39,080 bases of DNA, from NCBI GenBank assembly GCA_001438335.1, contig LIBV01000001.1, positions 1 to 39,080 on the forward strand, read 5' to 3'. A model generated the notes under the pieces. It saw only the letters and a list, made by a program, of their open reading frames with translations, made no database searches and was not told the origin of the DNA. Each line of letters begins with the position of its first letter. Position 1 is the first letter of the stretch. Of the stretch, positions 1 to 7,602 are shown one piece after another. The DNA is from Pelagibacteraceae bacterium BACL5 MAG-120820-bin39. GTDB lineage: Bacteria > Pseudomonadota > Alphaproteobacteria > Pelagibacterales > Pelagibacteraceae. A program made the position numbers and the translations under genes.

Positions 1-612
1 ATTGATTTCTAGTACAGGGATTTCTAAAACATGTCCTGTTTCTGGGCATATCGGTAAAAAAGGACTATAGGTTTTTTGTCTTTCTTTACCAAGGGTTGGT
101 AAAATAATATTCATAACTCCATCGTAGTTCTCTAAAATAATTTGAAGTGTTGGATTAAAGTAACCACTTTTATAGAGCGAGGTTGAGCTTTTAAAATTAT
201 ATTTAAAATTAAAACTATCTAAAAAATTTTTTAACATCTCGTTATTATGTTCGCCAAAACTATTAAATTTATTAAAAGGATCGGGGACTTGAGTTAGTGG
301 TTTGTGTAAGTTGGCTGTTAATAAATCTTGATTAGGGACATTGTCAGGCACTTTCCTTAATCCATCCATATCATCTGAGAACGTAATTATTTCTGTTGGA
401 AGATCAGTCAATTGATTTAATGCATTTACCATCATTGAAGTTCTCGCAACTTCACCAAATGTTCCAATATGTGGTAAACCACTTGGTCCGTAGCCTGTCT
501 GTAAAGTTATTTTACCTTTTTTTTCTATAAATGACTTTCTTTCTCGAAGCATTTTTTTTGCTTCTACAAAAGGCCATGCACTTGTTTTATCTAAATTTTC
601 TTTTTTAATCAT
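1..612 (-). CDS. lysK: Lysyl-tRNA synthetase, class I (partial, N-terminal 204 residues)
   Basis: The minus strand is open from an ATG at 612 to the left edge, so the C-terminal part lies outside the window. The enzyme charges tRNA-Lys with lysine. Residues about 40-57 carry the class I HIGH-type signature (GPSGLPHIGTFGE), and the following stretch (TFSDDMDGLRKVP) matches the class I, archaeal-type LysRS Rossmann fold rather than the class II LysS fold. Alphaproteobacteria commonly use this class I form. The KMSKS region is not visible. The gene is divergent from trkH, with 88 bp between them. Family assignment is from motif recognition. Confidence 0.9.
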   Translation of the reverse strand, partial: MIKKENLDKTSAWPFVEAKKMLRERKSFIEKKGKITLQTGYGPSGLPHIGTFGEVARTSMMVNALNQLTDLPTEIITFSDDMDGLRKVPDNVPNQDLLTANLHKPLTQVPDPFNKFNSFGEHNNEMLKNFLDSFNFKYNFKSSTSLYKSGYFNPTLQIILENYDGVMNIILPTLGKERQKTYSPFLPICPETGHVLEIPVLEIN

Positions 613-700
613 GAATAACTTATAAAAAATCTTAAATTAACGATTTTACTAATTCTTATAGAGTTGAAATTTATTTACCATAAAATAATGTTCTTTCAAA
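613..700. promoter_or_regulatory. Divergent lysK/trkH intergenic region
   Basis: This 88-bp spacer must serve both divergent genes. On the plus strand a TAAAAT hexamer at 681-686 could be a -10 for trkH. On the minus strand TATAAG at 624-619 could be a -10 for lysK, only 6 nt from its ATG. Neither has a convincing -35 at a normal distance. I see no hairpin or RNA gene here. The promoter role is inferred from gene arrangement. Confidence 0.3.
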
Positions 701-2140
701 ATGTCTAATTATAAAACTGTTTTTTTTACACTGGGTATTTTGCAAATAATTTTGGGAGCTTCTATGTTTCTTCCAATAATCATACAGCTAATTTATTCAG
801 AAATAGATTCGTCTTTTTTTGGAGCATCAATAATCACAATTGTTTTTGGAACTTTATTTTTTTTATCTAACTTAGATCATGATAAAAAATTAAATTTGCA
901 ACAAGCTTTTTTATTAACAGCTTTATCTTGGTTAAGTATTGCAATTTTTGGGTCTTTGCCTTTTATTTTTTCTAATCTAAATTTATCATTTACAGATTCT
1001 TTTTTTGAAAGCATGTCTGGAATTACTACTACTGGCTCAACTATACTTTCTAATTTAGAGATAACGCCTAAAAGTATACTGCTCTGGCGCGCAATACTTC
1101 AATGGCTAGGGGGTATTGGTATAATTGTAATGGCTATCACACTGATGCCGATAATGAATGTAGGAGGTATGCAATTATTTAAAATATCTAGTAACGACTC
1201 TTCTGAAAAAATTCTTCCAAAATCTAAAGAGATTGCCCTTAGACTAATTTATATTTATTCATCACTTACAATCTTGTGTGCTTTTACTTATTGGATTTTT
1301 GGCATGAGTATTTTTGATAGCTTAACCCATTCCATGACAACAATAGCAACTGGGGGATTTTCTAATTATAACGAGTCCATTGGTTATTTTAATAGTATTC
1401 CAATTGAAATTGCTTCAATGCTATTTATAATCTTAGGAAGCCTACCCTTTATTGTCTACATAAAATTTATAAATGGTAATAAAAGAATTTTTACCTCAGA
1501 TATTCAAATCAGAACATTTATAAAAATAATTTTAATAGCAATCATTGTTCTATCAATTTATTTGATTTTTTATGATGGAACTAAATTTAATTTAAGATCT
1601 ATATTTTTTAATGTTATTTCAATTCTTACAGGCACTGGGTATGTAAATGCTGAATTTGATGGTTGGGGTAGTTTTGCGTTAGTATTATTTTTAGCTTTAA
1701 TGTTTATTGGTGGTTGCGCTGGATCTACAACTTGTGGAATAAAAATATTCAGGATTCAAATACTATATTTATTTATTTCCAACCAACTTAAAAAAATCAT
1801 TTATCCTAAGGGAGTATTTGTTATGAAATATGACAAGAATGTTATTGATAATAAATTTATTTCTTCAATAATTTCATTCATATATCTATATTTTGTAATA
1901 TTCTTTATTTTAGCAGCATTATTATCTTTGACTGGTCTTGATTTTGTAACAGCTATCTCAGGTGCTGCGACCTCAATTTCAAATGTAGGCCCAGGACTAG
2001 GGAACATAATTGGTCCAAATGGTAATTTTTCAACTTTGCCAGATATTTCTAAATGGATACTAACTATTGGAATGATTTTAGGTAGACTTGAGTTGTTCGC
2101 TATTTTAGTATTATTTATACCATCATTTTGGAGAAATTAA
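701..2140 (+). CDS. trkH: Trk-type potassium uptake protein TrkH
   Basis: This is a 479-residue polytopic membrane protein that moves K+ through the inner membrane, normally with the cytoplasmic NAD-binding regulator TrkA. The four P-loop selectivity-filter segments are recognisable in order: ITTTGST (about 107-113), TIATGGFS (about 214-221), LTGTGY (about 309-314) and SNVGPG (near 430). A GGCAGSTTCG segment near 340 is typical of TrkH. The length matches the family. trkA is not in the window. The next gene starts 1 bp after the stop, so the two are probably co-transcribed. Confidence 0.93.
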   Translation: MSNYKTVFFTLGILQIILGASMFLPIIIQLIYSEIDSSFFGASIITIVFGTLFFLSNLDHDKKLNLQQAFLLTALSWLSIAIFGSLPFIFSNLNLSFTDSFFESMSGITTTGSTILSNLEITPKSILLWRAILQWLGGIGIIVMAITLMPIMNVGGMQLFKISSNDSSEKILPKSKEIALRLIYIYSSLTILCAFTYWIFGMSIFDSLTHSMTTIATGGFSNYNESIGYFNSIPIEIASMLFIILGSLPFIVYIKFINGNKRIFTSDIQIRTFIKIILIAIIVLSIYLIFYDGTKFNLRSIFFNVISILTGTGYVNAEFDGWGSFALVLFLALMFIGGCAGSTTCGIKIFRIQILYLFISNQLKKIIYPKGVFVMKYDKNVIDNKFISSIISFIYLYFVIFFILAALLSLTGLDFVTAISGAATSISNVGPGLGNIIGPNGNFSTLPDISKWILTIGMILGRLELFAILVLFIPSFWRN

Positions 2141-2141
2141 T

Positions 2142-3518
2142 TTGATTGAAATAAAAAAACAAACCTTATCAGAAACATTTTCAATATATTTTGACATTAG
2201 AATGTTAAAAATTTTATTGCTCGGTGCAATTTCGGGATTTCCTTGGGTGCTTATAGGAAGTAGTCTTAGCTTGTGGTTAAAAGAGGACGGATTAAGCAGA
2301 TCAACGATTGGTTGGGCAGGATTAATATTTGGTGTTTATGCGTTCAACTATTTGTGGGCACCGTTAATAGATAGAATTCAAATTCCCTTTCTTACAAAAA
2401 AAATTGGTCACCGAAGAGCTTGGATTGTTTTAATGCAATCATTAATTTTAATTTGTCTTGTTTTATGGAGTATTCTTAATCCAACCCAAAATTTAGCACT
2501 AGTAATTACTATTGGGTTATTTATTGCAATTGCTTCAGCTACTCAAGATATAACCGTTGATGCTTTAAGAATAGAACAAATTGGTGAACACGAGGGAAAA
2601 TCTATGGCTGCAGGTGCCGCGATGGCAGTTGTTGGTTGGTGGAGTGGTTATAAATTAGGTGGTGTTATTTCATTATTTTCTGCAGAATATCTACAAAATT
2701 TAGGCTTAGAAAATTATTGGCAACTTACTTTTTTAATACTTGGTGTTTTAGTAATATTGATGAATATTGGATTGATGTTTATTTCTGAAGGAGGTTCAGA
2801 AGATAGAAAAAAGAAACAAAAAGAAGACGATAAACTAATTTCAAATAAATTTAATTCAAAAAATATATTTACAGATTTACTCACATGGATTGGTGGTACC
2901 ATAGGTGGTCCTGTCGTTAGTTTTTTTAAAAAGAATGGCTTTAAAATTGCATTAGGAATTTTAGGATTTGTTTTTCTTTTTAAGGTTGGCGAAGCCTTTT
3001 TGGGTAGAATGTCCATAATTTTTTATAAAGAAATTGGTTTTAGCAAGAGCGATATAGCTATTTATTCGAAAACTCTCGGATGGGTTACAACTGTGATATT
3101 TACATTACTTGGTGGGTTATTTGTAATTAGATCCGGTGTTCTAAAAGCGATGTTTCTAGCTGGAATTCTAATGGCTAGTACAAATTTATTATTCACTTTA
3201 TTAGCATGGAGTGACAAATCAGAGTTACTTTTTGCAATAGCAGTCATATTTGATGATATAGCCGCAGCATTTGCAACAGTTGCTTTTGTTGCTTTTATTT
3301 CTTTATTGGTCGATCGAGCTTATACAGCAACGCAATATGCGTTATTAGCATCCATTGGAACCGCAGGAAGAACCACGCTAGCTTCTTCATCAGGAGCATT
3401 GGTAGATTGGCTAAATGGAGATTGGGGTGTATTTTTTATATTAACAGCCATTATGGTTATTCCATCTTTAATCATTCTATGGTTCATGAGAAACAAATTA
3501 AAATTAAGTGAAAAATAA
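2142..3518 (+). CDS. ampG: AmpG-like MFS muropeptide permease
   Basis: This 458-residue major facilitator protein resembles AmpG, the inner-membrane importer of anhydro-muropeptides released during cell-wall turnover. Visible signs are the N-terminal GFPWVLIGSSLSLWLKEDG segment, an APLIDR motif, the ATQDITVDALR motif after transmembrane helix 4, and a charged cytoplasmic loop (about residues 220-245, rich in Lys/Glu/Asp) between the two six-helix halves. Translation starts at TTG, 1 bp after the trkH stop. The NlpC/P60 gene overlaps its end by 11 bp, which supports a cell-wall recycling role. Other PAT-family transporters are possible, for example acetyl-CoA type, but the motifs favour AmpG. 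Confidence 0.82.
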   Translation: MIEIKKQTLSETFSIYFDIRMLKILLLGAISGFPWVLIGSSLSLWLKEDGLSRSTIGWAGLIFGVYAFNYLWAPLIDRIQIPFLTKKIGHRRAWIVLMQSLILICLVLWSILNPTQNLALVITIGLFIAIASATQDITVDALRIEQIGEHEGKSMAAGAAMAVVGWWSGYKLGGVISLFSAEYLQNLGLENYWQLTFLILGVLVILMNIGLMFISEGGSEDRKKKQKEDDKLISNKFNSKNIFTDLLTWIGGTIGGPVVSFFKKNGFKIALGILGFVFLFKVGEAFLGRMSIIFYKEIGFSKSDIAIYSKTLGWVTTVIFTLLGGLFVIRSGVLKAMFLAGILMASTNLLFTLLAWSDKSELLFAIAVIFDDIAAAFATVAFVAFISLLVDRAYTATQYALLASIGTAGRTTLASSSGALVDWLNGDWGVFFILTAIMVIPSLIILWFMRNKLKLSEK

Positions 3519-4263
3519 GTTTTATTTCAATAAAAGTATAGAAAATATATATAAAAAACCATCATCAAATTCTGAAGTCAATTCACAAATTTTATATGGT
3601 GAAAAATTTATCATTCAAAAAAAAATTAAAAATTGGGTCAAGATAAAAACATTATATGACAACTATTATGGATTTATTAAAATTGATAAATTTAGAAATA
3701 AACTAAATTCTACTCATAAAATATTCAAAATTCGATCTTATATATATAGAAAAGTTAAAAATAAATTTATTAAAACTCCAGATTGTTTATTTTTTAGTAG
3801 CAATATTTCAATTTTAAGTGAAGAAAAAAATTATTTTGAATTTGAAAAAAATAAATGGATTAAAAAAAAAGATACAAAAATAATCAATTTTATAAATAAA
3901 AACTTTGTAAAAATTTTTAAACAATTTTTAAATACTAAATATTTTTGGGGTGGAAAATCTTGTCATGGAATTGATTGTTCTGCTCTTTTACAAATATACT
4001 TTAAATTCAATAATAAATTTTTTCCAAGGGACACAAAAGACCAAGTTAAATATTGCAAAAGAATAAATAAAAAAGAATTTAAAAAAGGTAATATCATTTA
4101 CTGGAAGGGGCATGTTGGAATTTGTATTGATAATAAAAATTTTATCCATGCTTATGGACCAAGAAAAAAAGTTCTAATTATGCCTACTATTAAAACTATC
4201 AATTTAATTGAAAAAACAGCAAAATTAAAAATTAGAAAAATTAGCAATATCTCTCAATACTAA
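3508..4263 (+). CDS. NlpC/P60 family cysteine peptidase with N-terminal SH3-like region
   Basis: The 251-residue product has a C-terminal NlpC/P60 domain. Cys157 (in GIDCSAL), His202 (in GHVGI) and His214 (in FIHAYG) form the expected Cys-His-His set. The N-terminal ~120 residues look like two bacterial SH3-like segments (GEKFIIQKKIKNWVKIK, then a second copy near 100-125). I see no signal peptide or transmembrane segment, so a cytoplasmic location is likely, as for YkfC-type gamma-D-Glu-diamino-acid endopeptidases. The GTG start overlaps ampG by 11 bp, suggesting translational coupling and action on muropeptides brought in by AmpG. Substrate is inferred. The protein is very Lys-rich. Its stop overlaps the convergent dehydrogenase gene by 4 bp. 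Confidence 0.85.
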   Translation: MKNKFYFNKSIENIYKKPSSNSEVNSQILYGEKFIIQKKIKNWVKIKTLYDNYYGFIKIDKFRNKLNSTHKIFKIRSYIYRKVKNKFIKTPDCLFFSSNISILSEEKNYFEFEKNKWIKKKDTKIINFINKNFVKIFKQFLNTKYFWGGKSCHGIDCSALLQIYFKFNNKFFPRDTKDQVKYCKRINKKEFKKGNIIYWKGHVGICIDNKNFIHAYGPRKKVLIMPTIKTINLIEKTAKLKIRKISNISQY

Positions 4264-5156
4264 CTTCTACCAAAGTCAGGTTTATTAATATCCTGTTTCA
4301 GTTTAATTATTTTTTTTCTAACACCTTTAGTTTGTATTAACTTTTCTAATATAGATTTATTATTTTTTGTCTGAATATCTTTTTTGAATGAATTTAAATT
4401 TTTAATAAATAGCTCTATTGCTTTAATAATATTATTATTATTATTAAAAAAAATATCACGCCACATAATTTCATTAGATGCAGCGATTCTAGAAAAATCT
4501 CTTAAACCTCCAGCACTAAATTTAATTAAACTATATTTTTGTTTCTTTTCAAAATCTTGGGCAGATTTAACAAGATTATAAGCGATTAGATGAGGCAAAT
4601 GACTAGTAATAGAAAATATCTTGTCGTGCTTGTCAGCTGTCATAATTGCAACTTTAGAGCCAAGTTTTTTCCAAAAATTATTTAATAATTTTAAATGCTC
4701 TTTTTTTGAATTTTTATCTTTAATCAAAATTGACCATCTATTAACAAATAAATCTGCTTTTCCATGCTCAGGGCCACTTACTTCAGAGCCAGCTATTGGA
4801 TGACTTGAAAGCCAAATAGCATCTTTTTTTAAATATTTCTTAATAATTTTAAAGGACTCTACTTTAGATGATCCAACATCAGTGATTAAATTTTTGCTAG
4901 TTAAGTGTGGATTTATTTTTAAAACTATATTTTTGTATTCACTCATAGGAGTACATAAAATAATTAGATTTGAATTTGTAACTGCATGTTGAAAATCATT
5001 AACCAATATACATGGTATCTTAAGTTTTTTAATTTTATTTAAATTGGATTTAGATTTTTCATAAATAAAAACTTTTTTTGATATATTTTTTTTTATTATA
5101 GCTCTTAATAAAGATGAACCTAATAAACCACATCCTATTATAAAAATATTTTTCAT
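4260..5156 (-). CDS. tyrC: Prephenate/arogenate dehydrogenase (cyclohexadienyl dehydrogenase)
   Basis: This is a 298-residue NAD(P)-dependent oxidative decarboxylase of the tyrosine branch. The dinucleotide-binding motif GCGLLGSS lies at residues 8-15. SSHPIAGSE (117-125) contains the family's conserved His119, and TSHLPHL (184-190) the second conserved His pair. There is no fused chorismate mutase or visible ACT domain. It lies 3 bp downstream of hisC on the same strand, the usual hisC-tyrC order in alphaproteobacteria, and a HisC paralogue can transaminate prephenate in this pathway. Whether it prefers prephenate or arogenate cannot be read from the sequence, so the symbol tyrC (versus tyrA) is by synteny. 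Confidence 0.87.
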   Translation of the reverse strand: MKNIFIIGCGLLGSSLLRAIIKKNISKKVFIYEKSKSNLNKIKKLKIPCILVNDFQHAVTNSNLIILCTPMSEYKNIVLKINPHLTSKNLITDVGSSKVESFKIIKKYLKKDAIWLSSHPIAGSEVSGPEHGKADLFVNRWSILIKDKNSKKEHLKLLNNFWKKLGSKVAIMTADKHDKIFSITSHLPHLIAYNLVKSAQDFEKKQKYSLIKFSAGGLRDFSRIAASNEIMWRDIFFNNNNNIIKAIELFIKNLNSFKKDIQTKNNKSILEKLIQTKGVRKKIIKLKQDINKPDFGRS

Positions 5157-5159
5157 TAT

Positions 5160-6299
5160 TTATTTAAATATATTTTTTATAGCTTTTAATAACCTTAAAT
5201 TTTCTGTTTGAGAACCTATAGTTAACCTTAAATGATTTTTAATCTTATATCCTTCTTCGGTAGATCTGACTAATATCCCTTTTCGTTTTAATTTTTCATA
5301 AAAAAGTTTTGATGAGTATTTACATTTATCAAAATTAAGTAATAAAAAATTTGTAGTAATCTCATTTGTAAATATATTATATTCTTCTAAAAATTTTTTA
5401 ATCTTTCTGCCATTAATTTCATTTGTAAAAATATTATATTCTTCTAAAAATTTTTTAATCTTTCTGCCATTAATCAAATTAAATTTTATTGATTGTCTTA
5501 TAAATTTTTTATCCTTCAGAGATTCTGTAGCAGCAATTTGTGCAACTTGATTTACATTAAATGGGGGCTTAATTGAATTTAATGCATTAATTATTTTTGA
5601 TGATCCATAGCCCCATCCTATTCTAAGTGATGCCAATCCATAGATTTTAGAAAAGGTTCTGATTATAAAAACATTATCATTATTTTTAAATAAATTTAAT
5701 CCTGAAATATAATCTGGTGTTGTCACATACTCCTGATAAGCATCATCAAGTACTAATAAAATATTTTGATCAAGTTGTTTTCTTAAGCTAATAAGTTCTG
5801 ATTTTGTTAAATAAGTACCAGTTGGATTATTCGGGTTTGCAATAAATACAATTTTTGTTTTTTTAGTTACTTTTTTTAATATTTCTAAAATTGAAACTCT
5901 AAATTTATCTTCTTTTGCAAAAACAACTTTTGCTCCAACTATCTCAGCATAAATTCTATACATCAAAAAACTAAATTCTGGGACAATTACCTCATCATTA
6001 TTACTCAGATATAAGCTACAAATCATTTGTATTACTTCATCTGAGCCGGCCCCACATATAATTTTATTAAAATTACAATTATAAGTTTTTGCTATTTGTT
6101 TTCTTAGAGCAATAGACTTGCTGTCTGGGTATCTAGATAACTCTAAATTTTTACTGGATAAAATTTTTTTAACTCTGCTACTAGTTCCTAAAGCAGACTC
6201 ATTTGCCGATAATTTTAAAACATTTTTAATCTTTTTAATCTCAGACTTACCTGGCTTATAGGGTTCAATATTAAACTGTTTAAATTTTGGTATAGGCAT
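5160..6299 (-). CDS. hisC: Histidinol-phosphate aminotransferase with an internal 19-residue tandem duplication
   Basis: This is a PLP-dependent fold-type I aminotransferase, 379 residues. The PLP lysine is Lys218 in RTFSKIYGLA. ANPNNPTG (154-161) and DDAYQEY (185-191) bind cofactor, and LRLTIGS (357-363) holds the C-terminal substrate-binding Arg. It converts imidazole-acetol phosphate and glutamate to histidinol phosphate; in this hisC-tyrC context it may also act on aromatic keto acids. Residues 276-294 and 295-313 are exact copies of a 19-residue unit beginning INGRKIKKF, so the protein is 19 residues longer than it would otherwise be. The frame is kept and all catalytic motifs are intact, so it is probably functional. 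Confidence 0.93.
   Translation of the reverse strand: MPIPKFKQFNIEPYKPGKSEIKKIKNVLKLSANESALGTSSRVKKILSSKNLELSRYPDSKSIALRKQIAKTYNCNFNKIICGAGSDEVIQMICSLYLSNNDEVIVPEFSFLMYRIYAEIVGAKVVFAKEDKFRVSILEILKKVTKKTKIVFIANPNNPTGTYLTKSELISLRKQLDQNILLVLDDAYQEYVTTPDYISGLNLFKNNDNVFIIRTFSKIYGLASLRIGWGYGSSKIINALNSIKPPFNVNQVAQIAATESLKDKKFIRQSIKFNLINGRKIKKFLEEYNIFTNEINGRKIKKFLEEYNIFTNEITTNFLLLNFDKCKYSSKLFYEKLKRKGILVRSTEEGYKIKNHLRLTIGSQTENLRLLKAIKNIFK
5362..5475 (-). repeat. 57-bp direct tandem duplication inside hisC
   Basis: Copy 1 spans 5362-5418 and copy 2 spans 5419-5475. Over the repeated stretch (the match extends to the TAAT at 5357-5360/5414-5417) I find two differences: 5361 c versus 5418 t, and 5373 t versus 5430 a. 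Both fall at third codon positions and are silent (Glu GAG/GAA; Ile ATA/ATT). The unit is a whole number of codons, so the frame is preserved. Confidence 0.95.
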
Positions 6300-6317
6300 T
6301 TTTTTGTTTTTGTTCTT

Positions 6318-6343
6318 TATAAATAAATTATTATTTATTTATA
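6318..6343. repeat. Perfect 11-bp inverted repeat with 4-nt loop upstream of hisC
   Basis: TATAAATAAAT and ATTTATTTATA are exact reverse complements separated by TATT. The dyad is entirely A/T, so chance is plausible, but 11 perfect pairs is long. On the minus strand its outer end coincides with a possible hisC -10 (TATAAA, 6343-6338), so it would lie in the hisC promoter and 5' leader. It could be an operator, a DNA cruciform or a leader hairpin. Confidence 0.6.
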
Positions 6344-6345
6344 CT

Positions 6346-6359
6346 GAATATGTATATTC
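6346..6359. repeat. Short palindrome GAATAT-GT-ATATTC between the hisC and metX promoters
   Basis: Two perfect 6-bp arms are separated by 2 bp. It lies 11 bp upstream of the metX -35 hexamer and just upstream of the possible hisC -10, a position suited to a shared operator. AT-richness makes chance occurrence fairly likely. Confidence 0.35.
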
Positions 6360-6370
6360 TTTAAAAAAAA

Positions 6371-6399
6371 TTGACATACTAAATAACTTCTAGTACAAA
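6371..6399 (+). promoter_or_regulatory. Predicted metX promoter (TTGACA-N17-TACAAA)
   Basis: A perfect -35 hexamer TTGACA (6371-6376) is followed, after 17 bp, by TACAAA (6394-6399) as -10. Transcription would start near 6405, exactly where the SAM-II aptamer begins, so the riboswitch would be the very 5' end of the mRNA. The agreement of promoter and RNA positions supports both calls. Confidence 0.75.
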
Positions 6400-6403
6400 A
6401 TTT

Positions 6404-6456
6404 GTGCGCTGATTTATCTGAATTGCGAGCGCTTTAAAAAAACCGCTAAATAAGTT
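6404..6456 (+). ncRNA. SAM-II riboswitch upstream of metX
   Basis: The segment GCGCTGATTTA (6406-6416), then ATTGCGAGCGC (6422-6432), then CGCTAAATAAG (6444-6454) follows the order and spacing of the SAM-II aptamer known from alphaproteobacterial and marine metagenomic metX/metA leaders. P1 pairs GCGCT (6406-6410) with AGCGC (6428-6432). The conserved 3' GCTAAA (6445-6450) is the pseudoknot strand; I did not verify every pseudoknot and triplex contact. It should bind S-adenosylmethionine and lower metXW expression when SAM is abundant. SAM-V uses a similar core and is the alternative, but the 5' GCGCTGATTTA fits SAM-II. Confidence 0.88.
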
Positions 6457-6461
6457 TTTTT
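6436..6461 (+). promoter_or_regulatory. Possible expression-platform hairpin of the metX riboswitch
   Basis: Seven A residues plus C (6436-6443) can pair with G plus seven T residues (6454-6461), an 8-bp stem with a 10-nt loop containing the aptamer's conserved GCTAAA. This would compete with the SAM-bound pseudoknot. The U-run continues only one base past the stem, so it is not a clear intrinsic terminator. A second competing pairing exists: GCTAAA (6445-6450) with TTTAGC (6483-6488) immediately before the metX ATG. Both are inferences from complementarity. Confidence 0.35.
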
Positions 6462-6490
6462 TCTCACAATTCAACTCTCAGCTTTAGCTT

Positions 6491-7600
6491 ATGAACATTA
6501 AAAAAGACATAAAAAATTTGTTAGTAGAAAAACCACTAAAATTAGATTGTGGTAAAACAATCAGTAATTTTCCATTAGCATATGAAACCTATGGATCACT
6601 TAATCAAAAAAAAGATAATGCTATTTTAATATTTCATGCATTAACTGGGGATCAATTCGTTACAGGAATTAATCCAATTACTAATAAAGATGGTTGGTGG
6701 AGTTATGCTGTAGGCCCAGGAAAAGCTATTGATACAGATAAATTTTTTATTATTTGTGTAAATGTAATTGGCGGCTGTATGGGTTCTTTTGGACCAAGCG
6801 ATTTAGATCAAGAAACTCAAAAAATTTATGGAATTAATTTTCCTGTAATAACTATTAATGACATGGTGAATGCTCAAATTAATTTAATAGATTATTTTGG
6901 CATAGAAAAACTTTTTTCAGTTATTGGAGGATCAATGGGTGGAATGCAAGTTTTACAGTTTGTAAGTAATTTTCCCAATAGAGCAAAAACTGCTATTCCG
7001 ATTGCTTGTACATCCAGTCATTCAGCTCAAAATATAGCATTAAACGAATTGGGAAGACAAGCAATAGCTTCTGACTCAAATTGGTGTGATGGAGATTATA
7101 TTGCTAAAAATTCAAATCCCAATAAAGGTTTAGCAGTAGCTAGAATGGCAGCACATATTACTTATCTTTCAAAAAAAGGACTTCAAGAAAAATTTGGAAG
7201 AAAACTGCAAGAAAGGGATGATTTAAAATTTGGTTTTGATGCAGATTTTCAAATTGAAAGTTATTTAAGATATCAAGGCTCAGTTTTTGTAGATAGATTT
7301 GATGCCAATAGCTATTTGTATATTACAAGAGCAATGGATTACTTTGATCTATCTAGAAAATTTGAAGGAAATTTATCAAAAGCATTTAAAGATACTAAAA
7401 CAAAATTTTTTATAATTTCGTTTACATCAGATTGGCTCTACCCTACTCAAGAAAATAAAGAGATTGTAATTGCCTTAAATGCAATTGGTGCGGATGTCGG
7501 CTTTGTAGAAATAGAGTCTGATAAAGGTCATGACTCATTTTTATTGGATGTGCCTGAGTTTTTAAAAGCTTTAAAAAATTTTTTAGAAAAATCATATTAA
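6491..7600 (+). CDS. metX: Homoserine O-acetyltransferase
   Basis: This 369-residue alpha/beta-hydrolase-fold enzyme acetylates homoserine using acetyl-CoA, the committed step towards methionine by the sulfhydrylation route. The triad is visible: Ser148 in GGSMGG, Asp314 in TSDWLYP and His347 in KGHDSF. NPITNKDGWW and the GGCMGS segment near 94-99 are typical of MetX. Some MetX-family members are succinyltransferases, and the acyl donor cannot be settled here. The ATG at 6491 is 35 nt downstream of the SAM-II aptamer. metW starts 2 bp after its stop. Confidence 0.95.
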   Translation: MNIKKDIKNLLVEKPLKLDCGKTISNFPLAYETYGSLNQKKDNAILIFHALTGDQFVTGINPITNKDGWWSYAVGPGKAIDTDKFFIICVNVIGGCMGSFGPSDLDQETQKIYGINFPVITINDMVNAQINLIDYFGIEKLFSVIGGSMGGMQVLQFVSNFPNRAKTAIPIACTSSHSAQNIALNELGRQAIASDSNWCDGDYIAKNSNPNKGLAVARMAAHITYLSKKGLQEKFGRKLQERDDLKFGFDADFQIESYLRYQGSVFVDRFDANSYLYITRAMDYFDLSRKFEGNLSKAFKDTKTKFFIISFTSDWLYPTQENKEIVIALNAIGADVGFVEIESDKGHDSFLLDVPEFLKALKNFLEKSY

Positions 7601-7602
7601 TT

